NCBI RefSeq assembly: GCF_003185915.1
Contig: NZ_QHLZ01000011.1
Coordinates: 51,469-115,468, forward strand
Length of the DNA stretch: 64,000 nt
Direction of reading: 5' to 3'
From: Arthrobacter psychrochitiniphilus
Lineage (GTDB): Bacteria > Actinomycetota > Actinomycetes > Actinomycetales > Micrococcaceae
Under the pieces are notes generated by a model. The model had not been told where the DNA came from, did not search any database, and was given only the letters and a program-made list of their open reading frames with translations. Of the stretch, positions 8,922 through 17,634 are shown piece after piece. Position 1 is the first letter of the stretch. Each line of letters starts with the position of its first letter. The position numbers were made by a program, and so were the translations under genes.

Positions 8922-10397
8922 CTACTTTACGTCTCTTCGCAGGCTTTGCGCAGGAGCCATAACAGGTTCCTTGACCCAGAAATCAGCTCCGTCAACTTTT
9001 GCAGCAACCGCATCAAAGACAGGGTCAATGCCGGCCTTGCGCTGCTTTTCATAGTCTCGCAATACCCGCAGGGCAGGTTTGGCCAAGAGGACAATCACTA
9101 CCACGTTGATCCACGCCATGGCTCCATACCCTAGATCCCCAAGCGACCAGGCGAACGAGGCGGAGGTGACACTTCCCAGATATACGCATGCAAGGAAGCC
9201 GAGTTTGAGCACTACACCGGGCCATTTCCACGTGATCCCAAAGCAGCGTTTGATGTACGCCAGTCCGGTGTCTGCCATGTACATGTAGAACATCACGCTG
9301 GTGAAGGCGAAGAAGAGAATAGCAATTGAAAGCGTCCCTGAACCCCACCCCGGCAGGACGGACTCGATGGCGGCCTGGGTGTACAGCGGACCGGGTTCAA
9401 CGCCGTCCAGGTGATTTGCCAGCGGCGCACCTGCTGCCGGAATGACGTTGTAGGACTTCGTAATGAGAATCATGAAGGCAGTAATGGAGCAGACGACCAG
9501 CGTATCTATGAAGGTGGCAAATGACTGAACCAGTCCTTGTTTGGCCGGGTGTGAAACCTCGGCAGCAGCCGGGGCATACGTCTCGCTTCCAAAGCCAGCT
9601 CCGTTCGAGAAGGCCCCGCGCTTGACTCCCCAAGCAATTGCAGCACCAATCATCCCGCCGAACGTGGCATTCGTGCCGAAGGCACTGGAGAGGATCAAGG
9701 CGAATAGCCCGGGTATCTCTGCGGCGTTCACCACCATGATCAACAGGCCCACCAGAATGTATCCGGCCGCCATGAAAGGAACCACAAACTCGGCCGTGCG
9801 GGCAATGCGTTTGATGCCACCGAAGATGATCAGTGCCAGAATTACCATCAGCGCAATCCCTGTGATGTGGGTGTTGATGGAGAAGGCTGAATTCAGTGAT
9901 GCGGAGATGGCGTTGACTTGAACGTTCGGCAGCAGGAATGCGCCGGTGATCATGGTCATGATCGCAAAGATAATGGCGAGAGGGCGCAGTTTCAGGGCTT
10001 TTTCAATGTAGTAAGGAGTTCCCCCTCGGTATTCTCCGTCCTGCTTGCTCTTATAGACCTGAGCCAGGGTCGTTTCAATGAAGGAGGTGGCCATGCCGAG
10101 GAAACCTGTCACCCACATCCAGAAAACGGCGCCGGGACCGCCGTAGGCAATTGCTGTGGCAACGCCAGCAATATTGCCAACACCAATCTTGTCGCCCAAG
10201 GACAGTGCCAGCGATTGGAAGGAGGAGATTCCGGATGCGGAACTTTTCCCTTCAAAGGTCAGCCGGACCATCTCGAGGGCGTGCCTGACCTGGGCGAAGC
10301 GGGTGGCTATGGTAAAAAACAGGCCTGCGCCAAGGAGCATGATGACAAGGACCGGACTCCAGACAAGCCCGTTGAGCCACGTGATAAAACTTTCCAT
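8922..10397 (-). CDS. Alanine/glycine:cation symporter (AGCS family)
   Basis: This 491-residue polytopic membrane protein begins MESFITWLNGLVWSPVLVIM and has about eleven hydrophobic segments. Family hallmarks are visible: SLGDKIGVGNIAGVATAIAY, the Gly-rich loop FWMWVTGFLGMATSFIETTLA, and RGGTPYYIEK. AGCS proteins import alanine, glycine or related small amino acids with Na+ or H+. The start codon overlaps the stop of the upstream racemase-like gene (TAATG), so the two are translationally coupled. As the last gene of a three-gene minus-strand operon it probably imports the substrate that the island breaks down, which points to a small neutral amino acid or derivative. Confidence 0.92.
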   Translation of the reverse strand: MESFITWLNGLVWSPVLVIMLLGAGLFFTIATRFAQVRHALEMVRLTFEGKSSASGISSFQSLALSLGDKIGVGNIAGVATAIAYGGPGAVFWMWVTGFLGMATSFIETTLAQVYKSKQDGEYRGGTPYYIEKALKLRPLAIIFAIMTMITGAFLLPNVQVNAISASLNSAFSINTHITGIALMVILALIIFGGIKRIARTAEFVVPFMAAGYILVGLLIMVVNAAEIPGLFALILSSAFGTNATFGGMIGAAIAWGVKRGAFSNGAGFGSETYAPAAAEVSHPAKQGLVQSFATFIDTLVVCSITAFMILITKSYNVIPAAGAPLANHLDGVEPGPLYTQAAIESVLPGWGSGTLSIAILFFAFTSVMFYMYMADTGLAYIKRCFGITWKWPGVVLKLGFLACVYLGSVTSASFAWSLGDLGYGAMAWINVVVIVLLAKPALRVLRDYEKQRKAGIDPVFDAVAAKVDGADFWVKEPVMAPAQSLRRDVK

Positions 10398-11227
10398 TAC
10401 TTTGCACCTCCTTGGACCGCAGCGGTGGCGGTCCCTACGCTTTCATTGGTGGGGCTCAGAGGTAGTCGCAGCAGCCGCCCGTATCCGGGCAGTGCGTCAT
10501 TGATGCCTGAGAGCCGGAGCATGTGCCAGGCGAGCGCCTGATTGCTGCTGATGACGGGCTTGCCGAGGCTGGCTTCAGCCCGTTCTAAAATGTCCAAGGT
10601 TCGCACGTTGGTGCAGGAGACAAAAACGGCATCGCAGGGCGAGGCCTGCCCCACCTTGAGGATCGCTTCGTAGACCGATTCAGGGGCGATCCGCGCCACC
10701 TTGCATTCCTCGGATTCCTCAAAGGAACCGAACCCGGTAATGGTGGGGCCGTCTTCTTCCAACGCGGACCGGAGCTTCTCGGACACTTCCGCTACATAGG
10801 GGGTGACGAATCCCAGCTGGCGGACGCCCAGGGCTTGGCAGGCTGCCCGTACTGCTGTCAACGGATCGGTGACAGCTGGCATCACTGAGGAGTTCTGAAC
10901 CTCGGCAGGGTAGGCGGAGCGGACGGCCTTGGCCACGTTTTCGGCTCCGATGACGCTTGCGCCGGAGGTACATGCGTACCCAATAGCGTCGAAGGAACCC
11001 CCGGTGGGAAGCAAGCTCACAGCCATGGGGATGTGTTCTTCCATGGCCGCTAGTGTTTCCTCGGTGACGTCCAGCCCGCTGGGTACCCGGGTGTGGTGAA
11101 GCACGACGCCGGGTAGCTTCAGTAGTGTTTGGAATTCGTATTCGAGCGTTTCATCAACCTGCAGGACAATAACGCCCAGGCGGGCGCGGGTGGCAACACC
11201 CGCATCTGATTCATAGGACAGTTTCAT
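10397..11227 (-). CDS. Asp/Glu racemase superfamily enzyme (maleate isomerase/EutA-like)
   Basis: The 276-residue protein has the two-Cys architecture of the aspartate/glutamate racemase, maleate isomerase and arylmalonate decarboxylase superfamily: Cys86 in GYACTSGAS and Cys205 in VFVSCTNVRT, each at the tip of a pseudo-symmetric Rossmann-like half. The pairing and spacing are closest to maleate cis-trans isomerases and the EutA protein of ectoine-use clusters. It starts one base after the M24 hydrolase stop (TGAGATG) and overlaps the transporter start, so all three genes form one operon. A racemase or isomerase acting on the island's amino-acid substrate is the natural reading. The reaction is unknown. 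Confidence 0.82.
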   Translation of the reverse strand: MKLSYESDAGVATRARLGVIVLQVDETLEYEFQTLLKLPGVVLHHTRVPSGLDVTEETLAAMEEHIPMAVSLLPTGGSFDAIGYACTSGASVIGAENVAKAVRSAYPAEVQNSSVMPAVTDPLTAVRAACQALGVRQLGFVTPYVAEVSEKLRSALEEDGPTITGFGSFEESEECKVARIAPESVYEAILKVGQASPCDAVFVSCTNVRTLDILERAEASLGKPVISSNQALAWHMLRLSGINDALPGYGRLLRLPLSPTNESVGTATAAVQGGAK

Positions 11228-11228
11228 C

Positions 11229-12476
11229 TCAGTGCACCTCAGGGAGTTGTTCGGGGGCGCGGCGGCTCAGAAGCTGAGGGCCATTGTTGCGAAGCACAAA
11301 GTTTTCTTCGTGCACCATGCCCTGACCGGGTTTCATATCGAGGGAAGGTTCAAGGGTGAGGACCATGCCGGGAACCAGGATGGTCTCATCCGCGTTGGTG
11401 TGCGAGGGCCATTCGGTCAGCTGCATACCCAGTCCGTGGCCTAACCGGCCCACATTGCCGCAGGCGTAGCCGTTGTCAACGATCACTTTTTGCATGGCTC
11501 TGAAAAGGTCCCCTGCTGTGGCTCCAGGCCGGGCAATCTCCAACGCGGCGTTGGTGGCCTCGAAGAGTGTGGCGTAACCATGCTTGGCTGCGGGGTCCGC
11601 CTTTCCGATGGCCCAGTTTCGGTCAAAGTCGCAAAAGTAGCCGTCGTAGACGGTGCCTGTATCAATCATCAGCACGTCCCCTTCGGTCAAGGGACGGTTC
11701 CCTGGGGGAGAAATGACATTGTCATACCCACCCGGAGCTGATGCGCCAACAAGGTAGGAAACATCGTCGGCCCCGTGCTTGAGGAGTTCAATCTTGACCG
11801 CACGGAAGGTTTCCACCAGCGGCTGGCCAGGGGTGGCGATGCTAGGGACCAGGTCATAAACGTCGGAGGCGATGCGGCAAATATGGGCGATCTTCTCAAT
11901 TTCCGCCTCTGATTTAACCATCCGCAAGGTCTTGACCACTTCCGTTGCGTCATGGAAGCTGAATCCGGGCACCATTGCCCGGAGCCGGTCGTAGTCCGCC
12001 AGTGGCATGCGCAGGGTAGTTTCAGGGCCCATGGGCACTCCCACCCGGGCCCGGTCACCGAGGATTTCATGCATGGTCTCGGCCAGCAGGGAAACCCCCT
12101 CGTCCTGCGGCTGTGGGGACGTCCAGGTCCGAATGTCCTCAATCCAGGTCTGCGCCAGAGGAGGGTATCCAATCCCTGGAATCACGGCGGTGGGCTGACC
12201 GCTGGCAGGCACCAGAAGGAACCAGGGACGGGTGGGGCTTTGCCAGAACTGCGTCAAAAAGCCTGTGAAGTAGCGAAACTCAGCTTCCGTGGTGATCAGC
12301 ATTGCGTCCATACCGGACTCAGCCATCAGCTGCTGCGCACGTGCCAGCCGGTTGGCGAACTCCGCAACGTCAAAGCCACGCTGTGGGGCTGGGTGAGAGC
12401 CGGAGGGCACAGACAGAATCCCGTTGTGCACGGTGCCGGGCCACACTGCGTGGTCGGGGATGGTTTTCTCTGACAT
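11229..12476 (-). CDS. M24-family metallohydrolase (Xaa-Pro peptidase/ectoine hydrolase DoeA-like)
   Basis: The pita-bread fold of creatinase, prolidase and ectoine hydrolase is recognisable: an N-terminal domain to about residue 170, then metal ligands in MIDTGTVYDGYFCDFDRNW (two Asp), GHGLGMQLTEWPSH (His), VLTLEPSL (Glu) and MVHEENFVL (Glu). The complete ligand set implies a dinuclear-metal enzyme rather than a metal-free creatinase. The ATG at 12476 follows AGGAGC; the longer reading to 12605 lacks support. Neighbours (racemase-like enzyme, PLP lyase, M20 deacylase, RidA) look like an ectoine-type pathway, where the M24 enzyme opens a cyclic amidine. Peptidase activity on a dipeptide is the main alternative. 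Confidence 0.82.
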   Translation of the reverse strand: MSEKTIPDHAVWPGTVHNGILSVPSGSHPAPQRGFDVAEFANRLARAQQLMAESGMDAMLITTEAEFRYFTGFLTQFWQSPTRPWFLLVPASGQPTAVIPGIGYPPLAQTWIEDIRTWTSPQPQDEGVSLLAETMHEILGDRARVGVPMGPETTLRMPLADYDRLRAMVPGFSFHDATEVVKTLRMVKSEAEIEKIAHICRIASDVYDLVPSIATPGQPLVETFRAVKIELLKHGADDVSYLVGASAPGGYDNVISPPGNRPLTEGDVLMIDTGTVYDGYFCDFDRNWAIGKADPAAKHGYATLFEATNAALEIARPGATAGDLFRAMQKVIVDNGYACGNVGRLGHGLGMQLTEWPSHTNADETILVPGMVLTLEPSLDMKPGQGMVHEENFVLRNNGPQLLSRRAPEQLPEVH

Positions 12477-12672
12477 CCGTTTGTTGCTCCTAGATATTGT
12501 GGCCGTTGCGTGCGAGATGACGCTCAAGTATTGATGGTGCCGGGTTGGATTGGGTGTGGCACCACCAGCTTTTACGAGTGGCCCACTCCATGTGTCCCCA
12601 GTCACTGCATTAAGTGTCCCGCATCATGAAGTAAACAAAAAGCGGTCAAATACGGCCTTTATCTTGAAGCAG

Positions 12673-12735
12673 AATTGGACAATTATATTTGAAGTAAAAG
12701 TGTAAGGAATTGACCACAAATAAACACTTTTACTT
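12673..12735. promoter_or_regulatory. Divergent promoter region with two inverted repeats (putative LysR-island operators)
   Basis: The AT-rich 286-bp gap between the M24 and PLP-lyase starts holds AATTG-GA-CAATT (12673-12684) and a pair of perfect 12-base arms, AAGTAAAAGTGT (12692-12703) and ACACTTTTACTT (12724-12735), 20 nt apart. Sites of this kind commonly bind the local regulator, here the LysR protein at 15659. The remainder of the gap shows nothing further. Confidence 0.5.
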
Positions 12736-12762
12736 TCCCTTTCTTTGTTGGACGATGGATAC

Positions 12763-13899
12763 ATGCTTCCCACACAGACCTCCCTTTGGTACTCGAATCC
12801 CACCTCCCGCTCATGGCAGACCGCAGCGCCTGAATCTGCCCTGCCCTTTCACCGCAGCCTTGATGGCTACACCCCCACACCGCTGGTTAGCCTGCCTTCC
12901 CTTGCCACTGAGCTGGGTGTCGGCCAAGTCTTGGTAAAAGATGAATCGAACCGCTTGGGTTTGCCTGCCTTCAAAATCCTCGGCGCCTCATGGGCCGTAT
13001 GCAGGGCCCTGTGCCAGCGCTACGATCTGGACCCCGAGGGAATGACCGTTCCCCGGCTCAAGGAATTTATCCACGCCAACGTAGACGTTGCGCAAACCCC
13101 TGTACTTGTCACGGCAACCGATGGCAACCACGGCCGAGCAATCGCCAGAATGGCGGCATTACTGGGCCTCACTGCCCGCATCTACGTTCCGGCAGGCCTG
13201 AGCTCCTCCGCAATTGCAGGCATCACCGGAGAAGGTGCTGAGCTGATCGAAACGCAGAACATCTACGATGATGTGGTCATGCTTGCCGCGAAATCCACAG
13301 AGGGCCAAGCCTGCGATGTGTTGATTCAGGACACGGCGTGGGAAGGGTACATGCAGGCTCCGCAGTGGATTGTGGACGGTTATGGCACCCTGTTTGGCGA
13401 GATTGATGATGCACTTCGGGAAATGAATGCATCCGGCCCGGACTTGGTGGCCTGCCCTGTTGGCGTTGGTTCACTCGCCCAAGCATTGGTGGAGCACTAC
13501 CGGACCGCGGGCAATGCCGCTCCTGTCCTTTTGAGCACTGAACCGGAAACTGCAGCGTGCATTGCACAGTCCTTGCTGTCAGGGACTCCGGTAGTGGTGG
13601 ATACCTCCTACCCGTCAATCATGTCAGGGCTCAATTGCGGCACCCCCTCAGAGCTGGGCTGGCCGGCGCTACTGGCAGGACTTGATGCCGCGGTGAGCGT
13701 TTCTGAGTCCGACTGCCGCCAAGCAGTCTTGGATCTTCAGGACCTAGGCTTGGATGTGGGCCCGTGTGGTGCAGCCACCTTGGCCGGTGTTCGAGCAGCC
13801 TTGTCCATCCCGCAGCGGAGGGAGGCGTTGGGGCTCGATGCAACGTCCGTAATCGTCTTGGTCAGCACAGAGGGCCTGGCAGCAAACCCGCTTCGATGA
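12763..13899 (+). CDS. Fold-type II PLP-dependent ammonia-lyase (diaminopropionate ammonia-lyase-like)
   Basis: The 378-residue enzyme belongs to the Thr dehydratase/diaminopropionate ammonia-lyase group. The Schiff-base Lys is Lys71 in LPAFKILGA, preceded by KDESNRLGL; ATDGNHGRAIARMA and CPVGVGSLAQALVEH are the phosphate and substrate-binding loops; GLNCGTPSELGWPAL is typical of the diaminopropionate branch. Such enzymes eliminate ammonia to give a 2-oxoacid through a reactive enamine, which explains the RidA gene two genes downstream. I chose ATG 12763; TTG codons at 12745 and 12748 are possible. Its stop overlaps the next start (ATGA). Substrates may be 2,3-diaminopropionate, serine, threonine or another beta-substituted alanine. 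Confidence 0.85.
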   Translation: MLPTQTSLWYSNPTSRSWQTAAPESALPFHRSLDGYTPTPLVSLPSLATELGVGQVLVKDESNRLGLPAFKILGASWAVCRALCQRYDLDPEGMTVPRLKEFIHANVDVAQTPVLVTATDGNHGRAIARMAALLGLTARIYVPAGLSSSAIAGITGEGAELIETQNIYDDVVMLAAKSTEGQACDVLIQDTAWEGYMQAPQWIVDGYGTLFGEIDDALREMNASGPDLVACPVGVGSLAQALVEHYRTAGNAAPVLLSTEPETAACIAQSLLSGTPVVVDTSYPSIMSGLNCGTPSELGWPALLAGLDAAVSVSESDCRQAVLDLQDLGLDVGPCGAATLAGVRAALSIPQRREALGLDATSVIVLVSTEGLAANPLR

Positions 13900-15095
13900 A
13901 AGGCTCTTTCCCCATGGAAATCAGCAAAAATTTAGTACCCAGCGCCATCATCAGCCTGCTGGAAGATCCTGTGGCGCTTTTGGAAGACCTGGTCAGGATC
14001 GATTCCGTCAATCCTGACCTTGTGCCAGGCGCAGCTGGAGAAACAACAATTGCGGACTTCACGGCAGCGTGGCTGGAACAGCGGGGATTCACCATTACCC
14101 GGCTTGAAGCCGTGCCTGGGCGCCCGTCCATTGTTGCCGTTGCAGCCGGTACCGGGCAAGGCAAGGCCCTGATGTTCAACGGACATTTGGATACCGTCAC
14201 CCTCGCAGGCTTCGACGGGGAACCGCTGGAGCCGCGAGTGGAGGACGGGCGCATGTACGGCCGCGGCACTTTCGATATGAAAGCCGGCATCGCAGCGATG
14301 ATGGTCGCCGCGGCAGCTGCGGCGTCACAGCCCCATGCTGGCGACATTATCGTAGCCCTTGTCGCGGATGAGGAATTCGCCAGCGCTGGTACGGAGGAGG
14401 TCTTGCGGCATTTCACCGCTGACGCGGCAATTGTCTCTGAACCAACACATGAGGACATCGTCATCTCACACCGTGGCTTCGTATGGTTTGACGTGACCAT
14501 TCACGGTACCGCCGCCCACGGCTCCCGCCCTGATTTGGGGATCGATGCCATCGCAAAGGCCGGCAAGTTCCTCACCGGCCTCGATGACCTCAGCCGTTCG
14601 CTACCCCAGGGCGCCGCCCATGAGATGTTGGGAACTGGCAGCATCCACGCTTCCCTGATTCGCGGTGGGGAGGAGCTCTCCAGCTACCCCGCCTCCTGCA
14701 CCGTCTCACTTGAACGGCGCACGGTCCCTGGCGAGAACTCGTCAACGGTGGAGGCTGAGCTGCGGAAAGTTCTCGATGACATCGCCAGCTCGGACCCCGA
14801 TTTCAGCTACACCGTGACCGAGATCCTGGAACGGCACGCCTTTGAAGTCTCTGCCGAGGAGCCTATTGTCCAGGCCCTTGAAGCCGCGGCTGCCGCGGTC
14901 ACCGGGAAACCCACCACCGTCCGCGGTGAAGCTTTCTGGACTGACGCATCCCTGATGCTCGAGGCAGGTATACCCGGGCTGCTCTTCGGCGTTGACGGTG
15001 GCGGAGCCCACGCCGCCACCGAATGGGTGGAACTGGACTCAGTGATACGAGTCGCTCACGCCCTTGCCACCACCGTCTCCAATTTCTGCCGCTAA
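13896..15095 (+). CDS. M20-family amidohydrolase (ArgE/DapE/aminoacylase type)
   Basis: This zinc-dependent deacylase or deacetylase has the M20 motifs in order: FNGHLDTV, YGRGTFDMKAGIAAM, LVADEEFASAGTEE (catalytic Glu) and the dimerisation domain around HGTAAHGSRPDLGIDAI. About 400 residues is normal for ArgE/DapE. The ATG at 13896 overlaps the lyase stop codon (ATGA), giving translational coupling; an internal ATG at 13914 with AAAGG upstream is an alternative start. In the island it would remove an acyl group from an N-acyl amino acid, perhaps the product of the M24 enzyme. DoeB of ectoine degradation does the same chemistry but belongs to another family, so this is at most an analogous pathway. 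Confidence 0.87.
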   Translation: MKGSFPMEISKNLVPSAIISLLEDPVALLEDLVRIDSVNPDLVPGAAGETTIADFTAAWLEQRGFTITRLEAVPGRPSIVAVAAGTGQGKALMFNGHLDTVTLAGFDGEPLEPRVEDGRMYGRGTFDMKAGIAAMMVAAAAAASQPHAGDIIVALVADEEFASAGTEEVLRHFTADAAIVSEPTHEDIVISHRGFVWFDVTIHGTAAHGSRPDLGIDAIAKAGKFLTGLDDLSRSLPQGAAHEMLGTGSIHASLIRGGEELSSYPASCTVSLERRTVPGENSSTVEAELRKVLDDIASSDPDFSYTVTEILERHAFEVSAEEPIVQALEAAAAAVTGKPTTVRGEAFWTDASLMLEAGIPGLLFGVDGGGAHAATEWVELDSVIRVAHALATTVSNFCR

Positions 15096-15133
15096 CACCA
15101 ACTCGGCCACTAAAACCAACCAGAAGGATCACC

Positions 15134-15616
15134 ATGACTGCCACTCCCACCGCATTCTCCCACCCCATTCTTCAAGAACGCCTCGCCCAGCTGGGCCTGA
15201 CCCTGCCGGAAACCTCCTCGGCCGTGGCCGCCTACGTTCCCGCCATCCGGACAGGCAATACGGTCTACACCTCCGGCCAACTGCCTCTGCATGAGGGCAC
15301 CATGGGAGCTCTTGGCAAGGTTGGAGCTGAGGTTTCTCCTGAGGTGGCGAAGGATTTGGCCAGAACGTGCGTTCTGAACGCTCTGGCCGCCGCTGGCGCA
15401 CTGGGCGATCTGGACACTGCACGGATCCTGAAAGTTACCGGCTTCGTTGCATCAGCATCCGGTTTCAATGGACAGCCTGCGGTGATCAACGGCGCCAGCG
15501 AGCTGCTCGTGGAATTGTTCGGCAGCCGTGGAGCGCATGCCCGCTCGGCTGTGGGAGTTGCCGAGCTTCCCCTGAACGCACCCGTCGAGGTTGAGATTAT
15601 CGTAGAGTTTCTCTAG
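15134..15616 (+). CDS. RidA/YjgF-family enamine deaminase
   Basis: The 160-residue protein starts at an ATG with a strong site (AGAAGGATCACC) and matches the longer RidA subfamily: YVPAIRTGNTVYTSGQLPLH near the front, then ARTCVLNALAAAGALGDLD and the Arg-containing ARSAVGVAELPLNAPVEVE at the C-terminus. RidA proteins hydrolyse enamine/imine intermediates such as 2-aminoacrylate released by PLP lyases, protecting other PLP enzymes. Its position 39 bp after the M20 gene and two genes after a PLP lyase fits that role well. Subfamily and exact substrate are inferred from context. Confidence 0.9.
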   Translation: MTATPTAFSHPILQERLAQLGLTLPETSSAVAAYVPAIRTGNTVYTSGQLPLHEGTMGALGKVGAEVSPEVAKDLARTCVLNALAAAGALGDLDTARILKVTGFVASASGFNGQPAVINGASELLVELFGSRGAHARSAVGVAELPLNAPVEVEIIVEFL

Positions 15617-15658
15617 CGGCACACCGGCCGCCCACGCCACACAGCAGAAGGAACAGAC

Positions 15659-16585
15659 GTGCTGAACATCGTCCGGCTCAGGGTCTTGCGGGAGCTCTAC
15701 CACCGCAAGACCCTCTCAGCCGTGGCCACCGCGTTGTCCTACAGCACCTCGGCAGTGTCACAGCAGCTACGCCTACTTGAAAAGGAAGTCGGCGTTCCCT
15801 TGGTTGAGCCTTCGGGGCGCCGCCTGCAGCTAACCCCTCAAGGTTTAATCCTTGTAGCCCACGCCGAGCAAATCCTGGACTTAGTGGAACGTGCCGAGGC
15901 TGATGTCTCCATGTCCGTGTCACAACCGCGCGGGGTGGTCAGGGTTGCCGCTTTTCAATCCGCGGCTCTGACAATTATTCCCGATGCCATTGCAGAGCTT
16001 CGCCGGCTCCATCCAGAGCTTTCGGTGGAATTCGAGCAAGGCGAACCTGAAGCCACCATGCCCTCGCTGGCCTCCTCGGAATATGACCTGGTTATTGCCG
16101 AGTCATTCCCGGGGCTTCCCCTGCCGGCGCAGCCGGGTATTGCTGTCACTACCATCATGGAGGATCCCTTGTGGCTGGTCATGGATGCAACCATCGCGGA
16201 CGGTCTGGATCCCAGTAGAGACCTGATCTCCCAGCTCGCAGAGGCCCACTGGGCGGTGGAAACGGCTGCCTCCGCCTCCCGAACATGGCTGACAAACCAA
16301 TGCCGCAAAGCAGGCTTCGATCCCAAGATAATTTGTTCTTCTGAAGACGTTTCGGTCCACTTGCGGTTTGTTGAAGCAGGATTAGCCGTGGCAGTGCTCC
16401 CTGGTCTCTCGCTCGTAGGAGCTTCCACCACAACTCGCAGATTTCCCACCTCCGGAATGCAGAACCGGCAGATTCTCCTTACCACCCGCGAAGCCTCGAG
16501 CCAGCGGCCGGCCATAGCGGCCGTTTCGGCCGCAATTCACCGTGCAGCCACCTCTTATGCCAGCGGTCGAATCAGCGAAAACTAA
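15659..16585 (+). CDS. LysR-family transcriptional regulator
   Basis: GTG start at 15659 after GAAGGAACAGAC. Residues 1-60 form the winged HTH (LRVLRELYHRKTLSAVATAL then STSAVSQQLRLLEKEVGVPL, then RLQLTPQGLILVAHAEQIL). The remaining 240 residues form the LysR co-inducer domain, with VRVAAFQSAALTIIPDAIAEL at its start. The gene is the fourth of the plus-strand operon, so it is co-transcribed with the enzymes rather than divergent from them, less usual for LysR regulators. It is the only regulator in the island and the likely ligand-responsive switch acting at the 12.5-12.76 kb divergent promoter. Confidence 0.9.
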   Translation: MLNIVRLRVLRELYHRKTLSAVATALSYSTSAVSQQLRLLEKEVGVPLVEPSGRRLQLTPQGLILVAHAEQILDLVERAEADVSMSVSQPRGVVRVAAFQSAALTIIPDAIAELRRLHPELSVEFEQGEPEATMPSLASSEYDLVIAESFPGLPLPAQPGIAVTTIMEDPLWLVMDATIADGLDPSRDLISQLAEAHWAVETAASASRTWLTNQCRKAGFDPKIICSSEDVSVHLRFVEAGLAVAVLPGLSLVGASTTTRRFPTSGMQNRQILLTTREASSQRPAIAAVSAAIHRAATSYASGRISEN

Positions 16586-16663
16586 CTTTTCCGGGATGGC
16601 TAGTGCCGCTGCTCGGCAGAGCGCTCCCCGCGCCCTTTTGGTCAATCCTGGGCGGGAATCTGA

Positions 16664-17001
16664 TTCCAAGCCAATTTAGCCGTAGTCCCCACCGGCCCCG
16701 GCGGCAACGTAGACAATATTATGCTGGTGCATTCCGTGGGCCCCCACACGATAAAGGAGCATATGGCGCTTTATAAGAATGTGTTCCATCACCGGGATAC
16801 CACCATGTCGTAAGGATGAAAGCCATGCTGCGGGAGGGCGCCCGGGCAGGGGCAATCCGGAGCGCCATCGAAGCCGGGGACCCCTCCGCGGCACCACTGG
16901 ATGAAGCACAGCAGGCGTCCATGGTCTACGCCAGGAAGCAGAATGTAGCCCCTGCGGAGATGGTCCAGACAGACGTTCAGTTGCTGCGTGAGGAAGGATG
17001 A
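16664..17001 (+). pseudogene. Remnant of a carboxymuconolactone decarboxylase/AhpD-like gene
   Basis: Two fragments in different frames resemble consecutive parts of a CMD/AhpD peroxidase-related protein. Frame one (16664-16810) reads PGGNVDNIMLVHSVGPHT, then EHMALYKNVFHH, then a stop; NVDN, HS and ALY are typical N-terminal landmarks. Frame two (16816-17001) reads AMLREGARAGAIRSAIEAGD, then LDEAQQASMVYARK and TDVQLLREEG, typical of the C-terminal helices. The central helix with the CxxC redox pair is absent and the 3' end is cut off, so a deletion plus frameshift has destroyed the gene. The match is by eye; confidence is moderate. Confidence 0.45.
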
Positions 17002-17634
17002 GACTACGGCGGCATTCTAGAAATCAATCACACTAAGAAAGCAGACTTCCGTTGCTATCCGGCGTTAGGAGCCACATGAGCGGCGGCTAGCCGAACTAGC
17101 TCGGGCTGAATTCGATTCGAGTCCTCGCGGCACCTGATGACTTTGCTGCAGGGAACGGGAGGGTAGGCCTTAGCCTAGAACCCAGCTATGCGCAGCAGCG
17201 TGGTGCTGGCATCAGCACAATCTCCGGCGTAAGTACGCCAGCCACGGTTGGATATTTTTGCCAACCAGAGGCTGCCACCTCAGAAATGATGGCCCGGGCA
17301 TAAGACTGCTAGAGATGGAATGCCCAGGCCGCTCCAAGCAACGCCCTATCCCCTCGATGCGCAAGAATCCGTGATTGTGACCATGTCCAGCCATGGCAGT
17401 GTGCCGTCGTCAGAGTGTTGATACACCGTGCTGCATGGACCGTGTGTCCCGGATCAACACTGCCCGCCGAGCTCGTTTATCCTTCTGTCACGACTCTTGT
17501 GATGCCCGGCTCCGGATTCGTCACCGCGGTGGCGTCGCCACCGGGTTGAATTCCTTCTGGGTTGAATTCCTTCTGGACCGAGCAGTAGACGAGCCATCTG
17601 AACCACGAGCCGTAGGGTGCGGTGGGTTGACGTT
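17002..17634. other. Non-coding stretch, decayed DNA between two gene blocks
   Basis: No convincing gene is seen on either strand. It lies between the CMD remnant and the decarboxylase stop and contains one short tandem duplication near 17543. A few short open frames have poor codon pattern and no ribosome site. Confidence 0.5.
17543..17574. repeat. Two tandem copies of a 16-bp unit
   Basis: GGGTTGAATTCCTTCT occurs twice head-to-tail with no mismatch. It has no evident function; it looks like a recent slippage or duplication event in non-coding DNA. Confidence 0.85.

Noticed and set aside
17100..17150. tRNA 3'-end-like stretch (GATTCGAGTCC followed by GGCACC)
   Set aside because: The bases before the presumed T-loop do not pair with those after it, and no acceptor, D or anticodon stem can be drawn upstream, so it is not a tRNA or a clear att site.
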